Assembly: GCA_026785685.1 (NCBI GenBank)
Contig: JAJAZN010000238.1
Span: 1-45,087, forward strand
Origin: Thermoleophilia bacterium
Lineage (GTDB): Bacteria; Actinomycetota; Thermoleophilia; Gaiellales; Gaiellaceae
DNA: 45,087 nucleotides
Direction: 5' to 3'
Shown here: positions 37,062 through 44,929 of the stretch, in pieces
Position numbering within the stretch: the first letter of the stretch is position 1
How the letters are laid out: the number at the start of each line of letters is the position of its first letter
Program-made: the position numbers and the translations under genes
The notes under the pieces: generated by a model
The model's database searches: none
Told to the model about the DNA's origin: nothing
What the model saw: the letters and a program-made list of their open reading frames with translations, nothing else

Positions 37062-38594
37062 ATGCTCACAGTCGTCGCAGCCCTGATCGGAATCACAGTC
37101 GGAGCCATCGGGCTGTGGGTGTGGCTTCGCACAGTGAGCACGTCACGCCTTCGACTGGCCGAGGATCAACGACGCGCGCTTCTCACCGACACCGAGCGCG
37201 AGGCCGAGACCACTCGCCGGGAGGCGCAGATCGAAGCTCGCGAGCACGCCGTGCAGCTGCGGGCAGACCTCGAAAGTGAGTTGCAAGAGTCTCGAGTGCA
37301 GATGGCTAAAGCCGAGGCGCGGATGCAGCAACAGGAGTCCGAGATCGAGGTCAAGAGCGAGGAGCTCACGCACCGCGAGCAGGGCATTACCGATCGTGAG
37401 ATCCACACCAAGCAGCTCCAGGAGCAGCTCAAGGCGGGGAGCGACCAGATGCTGCGGGAGCTCGAGCGCGTCGGTGGCCTGACGCTCGGTGACGCGCGCG
37501 CGCAGTTGCTCGAACGGTCAGAGGATCTCGTCCGACACGAGCTCGCGCGGACAGTGAGGCAACTCGACGAGGAGGCTCGCACGGATGCGAAGCGAAAGGC
37601 GCGCGCTCTCGTCGCAGACGCTCTCCAACGCGTCGCCGCGAGCCATACCGCCGAAACGACCGTCAGTGTCGTCGAGCTGGCATCGGACGACATGAAAGGT
37701 CGCATCATCGGGCGAGAAGGGCGCAACATTCGCGCGCTCGAGCACCTCACCGGCGTGGACTTCATCATCGACGATACCCCGCACGCGGTCGTGCTCTCCT
37801 CCTTCGACGGTCTCCGGCGAGAGCTCGCGCGGATGACGCTTCAGAAGCTGATCGAGGACGGACGGATCCATCCCGCCCGAATCGAGGAGATGTACTACCT
37901 CTCCAAGGCGGAGCTCGAGGATCAGGTGCGCCTGGCGGGCGAACAGGCCGTCTTCGAGGCGAACTGCGGCGAGTTCCACGAGGAGCTGGTGAACATCCTC
38001 GGGCGATTGCGGTATCGCACGAGCTACGGTCAGAACGTCCTCAAGCACACCCTGGAAGTCGTGCACCTTGCGGGAATCATGGCCGCCGAACTCGGAGCGT
38101 CCGTAAAGACGGCTCGTCGGGCGGCCCTGCTTCACGACATCGGGAAGGCGATGACGCACGAGGTGGAGGGGACGCATGCAGCCGTCTCGGGCATGCTTGC
38201 CCGCCGCTACGGTGAGTCGGAGGGCGTTGTTCATGCCGTCGAGGCGCATCACTACGAGGTGCAGCCGCAGACGGTCGAGGCGGTTCTCCTTATCTCGGCC
38301 GACGCGATCTCCGCCTCGCGGCCCGGTGCCCGCGGTGAAAGCCTCGAGCACTACATCAAGAGGCTCTCGTCGCTCGAGGAAATCGCAACGGCGAAGCCCG
38401 GCGTCGCGAAGGCCTATGCGCTTCAGGCAGGACGGGAGATCCGCGTCATCGTCGAGCCGACCGAAGTGGACGACGACGCAGCAGCCCTCCTCTCGCACGA
38501 GATTGCGCGTCAGATCGAAGATCAGCTCGAGTACCCCGGCCAGGTCAAGGTGATCGTGATCCGCGAAAGCCGTGCAATCGAGATCGCACACTAG
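37062..38594 (+). CDS. rny: Ribonuclease Y
   Basis: N-terminal TM and coiled coil; KH GRIIGREGRNIRALEHLTGVDFIIDDTP; HD domain RRAALLHDIGKAMTHEVEGTHA. Confidence 0.97.
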   Translation: MLTVVAALIGITVGAIGLWVWLRTVSTSRLRLAEDQRRALLTDTEREAETTRREAQIEAREHAVQLRADLESELQESRVQMAKAEARMQQQESEIEVKSEELTHREQGITDREIHTKQLQEQLKAGSDQMLRELERVGGLTLGDARAQLLERSEDLVRHELARTVRQLDEEARTDAKRKARALVADALQRVAASHTAETTVSVVELASDDMKGRIIGREGRNIRALEHLTGVDFIIDDTPHAVVLSSFDGLRRELARMTLQKLIEDGRIHPARIEEMYYLSKAELEDQVRLAGEQAVFEANCGEFHEELVNILGRLRYRTSYGQNVLKHTLEVVHLAGIMAAELGASVKTARRAALLHDIGKAMTHEVEGTHAAVSGMLARRYGESEGVVHAVEAHHYEVQPQTVEAVLLISADAISASRPGARGESLEHYIKRLSSLEEIATAKPGVAKAYALQAGREIRVIVEPTEVDDDAAALLSHEIARQIEDQLEYPGQVKVIVIRESRAIEIAH

Positions 38595-38603
38595 GATCTG
38601 CCC

Positions 38604-39005
38604 ATGACCGATCTCCTCGACGAATCAGCCTCGCCACTCGACGCAGCCATTGGCCTCGTCGCAGTGGAACTGCTGGACGACTCGGTGGTGTTGCGTTTAG
38701 ACCCGTCTGCCGTCGCGCTCGGCGATAGCGTTGCGCGACCGTTTCTCCACGGCGGAACGCTGGCGACGTGCGTCGACACTGCCGGTTGGTATGCGCTCGA
38801 GCACACGAGCCCCGGCGGCTGGATTGCCGTCGATCTCCGCTGCGACTTCCTTCGCCTGGCGGCGCCCGAGCCGCACCGCGTGGTTGCACGGACGTTGCAC
38901 GCCGGCCGAACGCTCGGGACTGCCGACGTCGAGATCACCCCCTGGGACAATCCCGAGCGGCTGATTGCCGTCGGGCGCGCACGGTTCATTCGGCCTCGCA
39001 CCTGA
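38604..39005 (+). CDS. PaaI-like hotdog thioesterase family protein
   Basis: RPFLHGGTLATCVDTAGWYALEHTSPGGWIAVDLRCDFLRLA. Confidence 0.82.
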   Translation: MTDLLDESASPLDAAIGLVAVELLDDSVVLRLDPSAVALGDSVARPFLHGGTLATCVDTAGWYALEHTSPGGWIAVDLRCDFLRLAAPEPHRVVARTLHAGRTLGTADVEITPWDNPERLIAVGRARFIRPRT

Positions 39006-39040
39006 CAGCGGTCGACGACAAGGGTAGAGTCTCGCCGACC

Positions 39041-40042
39041 TTGCGGCGTACCCTGGGACTCCTGGTGGCGGTACTCACGATCGCGGCGCTCCTCTCGAGC
39101 GGTGCCAACTCGCGTACCGTCATGTCGGGTGCACCGGACGTCGGCGGCGTGGGGGAGGTGGCGATCTTCTACTACCCCTGGTATGCCACAGAGCGCCGCG
39201 ACGGGCAGTGGCAGCACTGGCAGCAAAACGGCAACGTCCCCCCGACGCAGGTCGCGTCCGGGTGGTTCCCGGCGCGCGGCCCGTATTCCTCATCCGACGT
39301 CTCGGTCGTTCGCGCGCAGATGCGCGAGATCGCAGCGACGGGCGTCCAGACCGTGATCGTCTCCTGGTGGGGAGCGGGTTCCGCAGAGGCAGCGAGGCTG
39401 CCGATGGTTTCCCGTCTGGCGCGTGAGGTCGGGCTCGTGGTTGCGTTGCACGTGGAGCCGTTCGCGGGACGAGCGCCAGCGGCGCTCGAGGCGGACGTCA
39501 ACGACTTCAAGGAGGCCGGGATCACCGACTTCTACCTCTACGACTCGACGCTGACGGCGGACGCTGACTGGGCCGCTCTCACCAAACGTCTTTCGGGAGT
39601 TCGACTCTTCGCGAACACGAGCCTGCCCGGGAAGGCTCGCGCCGGCGGCTTCGACGGGCTCTACACCTACGATGTAAACCTCTACGACGGAAGTTCGTTC
39701 CCCCGAATCTGCGCGTCTGCCCGGCGGCTGGGACTGGTCTGCGCGCCCTCGGTAGGTCCCGGGTATAACGCCGTTCGGGCGACGGGCGACGTGCGTGTCC
39801 GAGGACGGAGCCAGGGGAGAACGTACGACCGGATGTGGCGAGGCGCAGTCCGAGCCGAGGCCGACGTCGTCACGATCACGAGCTACAACGAGTGGCACGA
39901 GGGAACCCAGATCGAACCGGCGCGGAACGTCGGAAGGCCGTACGGTTCCTACGAGGGCGCCTATGCGCTCACGGGAGCGGCAGCCGAACGTGCCTACATC
40001 GATCGAACGGCGATGTGGGTCAAGCGCTACCGGACGCCGTAG
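39041..40042 (+). CDS. Secreted GH99-like glycoside hydrolase (endo-alpha-mannosidase family)
   Basis: EVAIFYYPWYATERRDGQWQHWQQ...; ITSYNEWHEGTQIEPA; signal peptide from TTG start LRRTLGLLVAVLTIAALLSSGANS. Confidence 0.85.
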   Translation: MRRTLGLLVAVLTIAALLSSGANSRTVMSGAPDVGGVGEVAIFYYPWYATERRDGQWQHWQQNGNVPPTQVASGWFPARGPYSSSDVSVVRAQMREIAATGVQTVIVSWWGAGSAEAARLPMVSRLAREVGLVVALHVEPFAGRAPAALEADVNDFKEAGITDFYLYDSTLTADADWAALTKRLSGVRLFANTSLPGKARAGGFDGLYTYDVNLYDGSSFPRICASARRLGLVCAPSVGPGYNAVRATGDVRVRGRSQGRTYDRMWRGAVRAEADVVTITSYNEWHEGTQIEPARNVGRPYGSYEGAYALTGAAAERAYIDRTAMWVKRYRTP

Positions 40043-40052
40043 GGGGCCGTTG

Positions 40053-40622
40053 CTAGTAGAGCGCGGCAGCGAGACGCCGCCGGTAGGTCGTCGTCAATTG
40101 GTCGTCCGGCCCAAGACGCTCGAACAGCGCCACAGCGATGTCGCGTAAGCGTTCGCGATCGCTCGGCGCGGCATCCGGGACCGCCTCGACGATCCACCGT
40201 AGCGCGCTCTCCGTGTCGCCCGCGTCAAGCGCGTCAACAACCTCGGGCAGCTTCCCCGAAGCGCGCAACTCATCGACGAGCGCGTCGGCACGCGGCGGTG
40301 CGAGCAGGTCGTCGAGGAACATGTCCAGAGCGGCACGCGATCGCACACCGGTGAACTGCGCAACGACGCGGCCGTCCCGGAAGGCCTTCACTGCGGGGAT
40401 ACCGCTGACCGAGTACGTCTCGGAGAGACCGGGGTTGGCATCCACGTCGACCTTGACGAGGGCGACTTCGTCCCCACGATCCTCGACGGCAGCCTCGATC
40501 ACCGGGGCGAGTGCATGACACGGTTGGCACCAGTCGGCCCAGAAGTCGACAAGTACCGCCTGGGTCGATGACCGGGCGATGACTTCGTGCTCGAAGGTTT
40601 CCTCGGTGGCTTCGACGGGCAT
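40053..40622 (-). CDS. Thioredoxin-domain protein (WCQPC) with helical/TPR-like C-terminus, CnoX-like
   Basis: VLVDFWADWCQPCHALAPVIEAAVEDRGDEVALVKVDVDANPGLSETYSVSGIPAVKAFRDG. Confidence 0.93.
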   Translation of the reverse strand: MPVEATEETFEHEVIARSSTQAVLVDFWADWCQPCHALAPVIEAAVEDRGDEVALVKVDVDANPGLSETYSVSGIPAVKAFRDGRVVAQFTGVRSRAALDMFLDDLLAPPRADALVDELRASGKLPEVVDALDAGDTESALRWIVEAVPDAAPSDRERLRDIAVALFERLGPDDQLTTTYRRRLAAALY

Positions 40623-41659
40623 CAGGAGATCTCCGAAGCGACGACGTCAGCGGCGCATCCCGCGATGAGCGCCGCCGGAACATGCTCTGCGGCGACGCCG
40701 GCGAGCGATCGGTGGCCGACGTCGATGTGGATCGGAGCCCAGCTCGAGAGACCCAGGGCCGCAGCACCGTCGCTCGTACCGATCCCGAGCAGGTCTTCCG
40801 TCAAGATCACGCCCCGCGTCCCGGTCTGCCTCCGCGCAATTCCCTCGAGCTCACGGAGCTCCTCGAGCGGGTCAACGCGCATGTTCGAGTCCGAGCCGAT
40901 ACACAGGGGGATCGACCGCTCCCGAATCGCCGAGACGCTGAGAAACCCGTCACCGAGATCCGCCTCGGTCGTCGGACAGGCGCAGATACGGGCCCCCGTG
41001 GCAGCGAGGTGATCGAGCTCCTGGTCGTTCGCGTGGGTTGCGTGAATGATCGTCGTCAGGGGCGTCAGGCAGCCGGTGTCGGCAAGAAGCTCGATGGGGC
41101 GGCAGTCGTGCTCGTCCAGGCATTCCTGGATCTCTCGCGGCTGCTCATCTGCGTGAATGTGGAGCGGGAGTCCCTCACGCGCCGCGTAGGCGCCGATCTC
41201 CTCGAGCCACGGGCGCGAGCAGGCACGAACGGAGTGGGGGGCGACCCCGACCGCTATCCCTGCCTCCCGCAGCGCCTCCACCTCTGTGAGATACGCGGCG
41301 ACTGACGACTGACGCATTCGCGCGAGGCCACCGCGCTCGTAGGCGACATGGAGGAGGACAATCGCGATGCCTACCTCGGTCGCCGCCTCGGCGGCGGCAA
41401 ACGCCTCGGGCGCGCCCAGATAGTGAAACTCACCGACCGCTGTGTAGCCGGCGGCCAGCATCTCGCGGTACACCTCGGCGTAGTGGACTCGGATCGAGTC
41501 CGGCGTCGCGCGATCGGCCTCCTCGAGCATCCCCTCCCGCCACGTCCAGAAGTCGGTTCCTGCGGCTCGTACGCGGAGTGCCCGCTGAAACGAGTGGCTG
41601 TGGCTGTTCACGAACCCGGGAAGTGAGAGGTTGGCGGTCACGAAACCCGACGCTACCAC
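40622..41659 (-). CDS. Amidohydrolase, formimidoylglutamate deiminase (HutF)-like
   Basis: LPGFVNSHSHSFQRALRVRAAGTDFWTWREGMLEEADRATPD; VGEFHYLG; LHIHADEQPREIQECL; start uncertain (GTG 41659 chosen). Confidence 0.85.
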   Translation of the reverse strand: MVASGFVTANLSLPGFVNSHSHSFQRALRVRAAGTDFWTWREGMLEEADRATPDSIRVHYAEVYREMLAAGYTAVGEFHYLGAPEAFAAAEAATEVGIAIVLLHVAYERGGLARMRQSSVAAYLTEVEALREAGIAVGVAPHSVRACSRPWLEEIGAYAAREGLPLHIHADEQPREIQECLDEHDCRPIELLADTGCLTPLTTIIHATHANDQELDHLAATGARICACPTTEADLGDGFLSVSAIRERSIPLCIGSDSNMRVDPLEELRELEGIARRQTGTRGVILTEDLLGIGTSDGAAALGLSSWAPIHIDVGHRSLAGVAAEHVPAALIAGCAADVVASEIS

Positions 41660-41706
41660 CAGCAGATGCTCGGGCGTCCGGGTCAAGCCTCTACTCTTGC
41701 TGGAGG

Positions 41707-42255
41707 ATGGAACCGCGTACCGTGTCCGCCCCTGTGCGGCAGATCCCGAACGCACTCACGCTGCTGCGCTTCGCGGCGATACCGCTGTTCATCTGGCTCC
41801 TGCTCGACGAGAGGACAGGCCCCAGTTGGTCGGCCGGAATCGTCTTCGGCCTGGCCGCATTCACCGACCAGCTCGACGGGTACCTGGCACGACGATGGCG
41901 TGTCGAGTCCCGGTTCGGCAAGGTCGCTGACCCTCTCGCTGATCGACTCATGATCGACACGGCGGTTGTCCTCCTCGTCGCCCTCGACCGGCTGCCGTGG
42001 ATCGCGCTGATCATCCTCGTACGCGACCTCATCCTCGTCGGGGGGTACACGTTCGTCGTTCCCAAGAACTACGAGCTCGAGGTCTCCCGTCTCGGGAAGA
42101 TCGCGACCTGGGGGCTGTACGTGTCGATCGGTCTCGTTCTCGTCACGAGCGAAGGTACCGTGTGGCCGATCGTCTGCTTCTGGATCAACCTCTTCCTTGC
42201 AGTGATCGCCGCAGGGCAGTACATCCTCAAGGCTCGCAAGACGCTTCCGCGCTAG
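41707..42255 (+). CDS. CDP-alcohol phosphatidyltransferase family protein (PgsA-like)
   Basis: IPNALTLLRFAAIPLF; DGYLARRWRVESRFGKVADPLADR matches DGxxARx8Gx3Dx3D. Confidence 0.93.
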   Translation: MEPRTVSAPVRQIPNALTLLRFAAIPLFIWLLLDERTGPSWSAGIVFGLAAFTDQLDGYLARRWRVESRFGKVADPLADRLMIDTAVVLLVALDRLPWIALIILVRDLILVGGYTFVVPKNYELEVSRLGKIATWGLYVSIGLVLVTSEGTVWPIVCFWINLFLAVIAAGQYILKARKTLPR

Positions 42256-42381
42256 AGCAGCGTGCAGGGAGACGGCCCTGAAGCGCGAAATCCTCCTCTG
42301 GGAAACAAAGCCTCAAGCTGAGGTCGACCCCTTCGCTACGCTACTTCTTCGCACACCGTACTCCCGACCGGAAAGGCGCCC

Positions 42382-42846
42382 GTGGAAACGCTCCCCGACC
42401 TGCTGCCGCTCTCCGATGACGAGCTGGCGGCGCTGCGCGCCCGACTCGAAGGGAGCGAGGACGACGTCTCCCGCCGGCGCCGCCTGCTTCACGGCCGGAT
42501 TGACATTCTCAGGGCCGAGCGAACGGCAAGGCTGAAGGCGCAGGTCGCCGCCGGCAGCTTCCAGACGCATTCGCCCACGTCGCTCGAACGGCCGCTGTAT
42601 GCCGGTACCGGCGAGATCTCGGCCGACGCCGATCTCGAGCCGCTGCCCGACCTCGCGAGCATGGACGACGACGCACTCTGGGCCGAGATTCGCCGTCTCG
42701 AAACGGAGGAGGACGATATCTCCCTCAACCGGCGTGTGTTGCATGCCCAGATCGACATCGTCTCAGCCGAACGGTCGAAGCGCTCGCGGGCAGGCGAGCA
42801 CGTCGACGCACGCGATCTAGGGTCGATCCTCGGCGGAGGCCAATGA
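42382..42846 (+). CDS. RsiG-like protein with two E-x3-S-x2-R-x3-H-x3-D motifs (candidate c-di-GMP-responsive anti-sigma factor)
   Basis: Internal repeat: DDELAALRARLEGSEDDVSRRRRLLHGRIDILRAER and DDALWAEIRRLETEEDDISLNRRVLHAQIDIVSAER. Confidence 0.75.
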   Translation: METLPDLLPLSDDELAALRARLEGSEDDVSRRRRLLHGRIDILRAERTARLKAQVAAGSFQTHSPTSLERPLYAGTGEISADADLEPLPDLASMDDDALWAEIRRLETEEDDISLNRRVLHAQIDIVSAERSKRSRAGEHVDARDLGSILGGGQ

Positions 42847-43292
42847 GCCATATCTATTGCCCGGAGTGCGGCTTTCAGAATCCGGAGGCGGCGTCATACT
42901 GCTCGCGGTGCGGTGCGTTGCTGATGCGCGAGAGTGCCGGCGAGACGACGCTCAGCCTCGGCCCAGATGAGATCGACGCCACGCCCGAGGCGCCGACGGG
43001 ACCGGCGCTCGTCGTCCGATCGGGCGGCGGTAGGGCCGGTGAGAGCTTCGAGGCGATCGGGGCACACGCACTCATCGGTCGCTCGCCCGAGTGCGACGTC
43101 TTCCTTGACGACGTCACCGTCTCGCGCCGTCACGCCGAGCTTGTCGGGGAGGGCGCGACCTACGTGATTCGCGACCTCGGCAGCCTGAACGGCACCTTCG
43201 TCAACAAGCATCGGATCGAGAGCACGGTTCTCGAGGACGACGACGAGGTGCAGATCGGAAAGTACCGAATGACGTTCCTTCTCCGCCGATGA
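42843..43292 (+). CDS. FHA domain protein with N-terminal zinc ribbon, GarA/OdhI-like
   Basis: YCPECGFQNPEAASYCSRCGALL; GETTLSL; ALIGRSPECDVFLDDVTVSRRHAELVGEGATYVIRDLGSLNGTFVNKHRIE. Confidence 0.92.
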   Translation: MSHIYCPECGFQNPEAASYCSRCGALLMRESAGETTLSLGPDEIDATPEAPTGPALVVRSGGGRAGESFEAIGAHALIGRSPECDVFLDDVTVSRRHAELVGEGATYVIRDLGSLNGTFVNKHRIESTVLEDDDEVQIGKYRMTFLLRR

Positions 43293-43984
43293 CAACGACG
43301 CCGACACCCGAAACGAGCCCGGCCGAGCGCCTGCACACGATCGGCGCGGTCTGTGAACGGCTGCGCGACGAGTTTCCCGATATCTCGATCTCCAAGATTC
43401 GCTACCTCGAAGATCAGGGCCTGCTCCAGCCGAGCCGCACGCGGGGCGGCTACCGGCTCTTCTCCGAGACGGACGTCGAGCGTCTGATCACGATCCTGCG
43501 ACTCCAGCGCGACGAGTTCCTGCCGCTACGGGTGATCAAGGAGGAGCTGCGGGCGCCGACCGCCGACCGTGCGAAACGTCGCGCCGCCGGCCTGCGTGGC
43601 CAGGAAGAGGAGATCGACATGGCCGAGCTCTGTGAGCGCGCCGGTATCTCGGCGGAGTTTGCGCGGCAACTCGAGGACTTCAGCTTGCTCGCGCCCCGCA
43701 TCGAGGCGGGGGATCGTCTCTACCGCGAGAGCGAGGCCGACATCGCGCTCGCCTGCGCCCGGATTGCACGGCACGGCATCGATGCGCGGCATCTCCGCGC
43801 GTTTCGGACGGCTGCAGGACGCCAGTCGGCCCTGCTCGAGCAGATCGTCGCTCCGGCGCTGCGCTCACGGAACCCCGAGCGACGTTCAGCGGCGCTCGAG
43901 GACCTCGAGAACCTCGCGGGCGTTGCTCGGGAGCTCTCGCAACTCCTCCTCACACGAGACCTCAAGGAAGTGGCCGAACGATGA
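43289..43984 (+). CDS. MerR family transcriptional regulator, FtsR-like
   Basis: LHTIGAVCERLRDEFPDISISKIRYLEDQGLLQPSRTRGGYRLFSETDVERLITILRLQRDEFLPLRVIKEEL; directly after FHA gene as in garA/odhI loci. Confidence 0.9.
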   Translation: MTTTPTPETSPAERLHTIGAVCERLRDEFPDISISKIRYLEDQGLLQPSRTRGGYRLFSETDVERLITILRLQRDEFLPLRVIKEELRAPTADRAKRRAAGLRGQEEEIDMAELCERAGISAEFARQLEDFSLLAPRIEAGDRLYRESEADIALACARIARHGIDARHLRAFRTAAGRQSALLEQIVAPALRSRNPERRSAALEDLENLAGVARELSQLLLTRDLKEVAER

Positions 43985-44505
43985 CCGAGCTTGATTTGAC
44001 CACGTTCATCCGGGACGTTCCGGACTTCCCGAGCAAAGGCATCCTCTTCAAGGATGTGATGCCGCTGCTCGCCGACCCTGCGGCGTTTCGCGAGTCGATC
44101 GATCGGCTAGCGGCGTGGGCGGGACCGAGAGCGCCTGACGTGATCCTCGGCGCCGAAGCACGCGGCTTCATCTTCGGTGGAGCGCTGGCATACGCGCTCG
44201 GTTGCGGGTTCGTCACTGCGAGAAAGCCGGGCAAGCTGCCATGGACGACAGTGGAGGCGAGCTACGACCTCGAGTACGGAACCGATGCGCTCCAGGTTCA
44301 TGTCGACGCCATCGAAAAGGGAGCACGCGTGATCGTCCTCGACGACGTGCTTGCGACCGGCGGAACGGCACGGGCGAAGATCGACCTCGTCAACCAGCTC
44401 GGTGGTCAGGTCGTCGGAGCACTCTTTCTGATCGAGCTCTCGTTCCTGCACGGCCGCGATCGGATCGCTGGTACCGACGTGCACGCGCTGATCGACTACT
44501 CCTAG
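43981..44505 (+). CDS. apt: Adenine phosphoribosyltransferase
   Basis: FIRDVPDFPSKGILFKDVMPLLADPAAFRESIDRLA; GAEARGFIFGGALAYALGCGFVTARKPGKLPW; VIVLDDVLATGGTARA. Confidence 0.97.
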   Translation: MTELDLTTFIRDVPDFPSKGILFKDVMPLLADPAAFRESIDRLAAWAGPRAPDVILGAEARGFIFGGALAYALGCGFVTARKPGKLPWTTVEASYDLEYGTDALQVHVDAIEKGARVIVLDDVLATGGTARAKIDLVNQLGGQVVGALFLIELSFLHGRDRIAGTDVHALIDYS

Positions 44506-44558
44506 GGCGGCCCCTGTTCCCTGGGTGGAGGGATCATTGCTCGAGAGAAGGAGTGCCG

Positions 44559-44753
44559 ATGAAGAAGGACATGGACGCGACGATCTCGAGAGAGGCTCGG
44601 AGAGCGGACGCCACTGCACTCCTCCTCCGCCACTGCCTCTCCGTCGGAACCGCGGAGAACCGGGTTCCGGCGAGGATACGACTGGATGAGGCAGTCGGAC
44701 CTGCGTTTGCACATCGGCTCGTGACGAGTCTGCTGGCGCACAGCCGCCGCTAG
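44559..44753 (+). CDS. Small hypothetical protein
   Basis: 64 aa MKKDMDATISREARRADATALLLRHCLSVGTAENRVPARIRLDEAVGPAFAHRLVTSLLAHSRR, preceded by gagaaggag RBS. Confidence 0.5.
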   Translation: MKKDMDATISREARRADATALLLRHCLSVGTAENRVPARIRLDEAVGPAFAHRLVTSLLAHSRR

Positions 44754-44764
44754 CGAAGGCTCAT

Positions 44765-44929
44765 CTAGCCGCGGGTGCGGACGAACAGAAAGATCAGGAA
44801 CGAGCTGACGAGCGAGACGAGCAGCGCACTTCCCTTTTGGATGTCGAGGGCAACCATCCCGAAGGTCATGACGACGAAGAACAGGAGCGCCCAGAGAAAC
44901 GACTGGACGCCTCGATCGATGCTCGGCAT
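44765..44929 (-). CDS. Small hypothetical membrane protein with two predicted TM segments
   Basis: MPSIDRGVQSFLWALLFFVVMTFGMVALDIQKGSALLVSLVSSFLIFLFVRTRG. Confidence 0.6.
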   Translation of the reverse strand: MPSIDRGVQSFLWALLFFVVMTFGMVALDIQKGSALLVSLVSSFLIFLFVRTRG

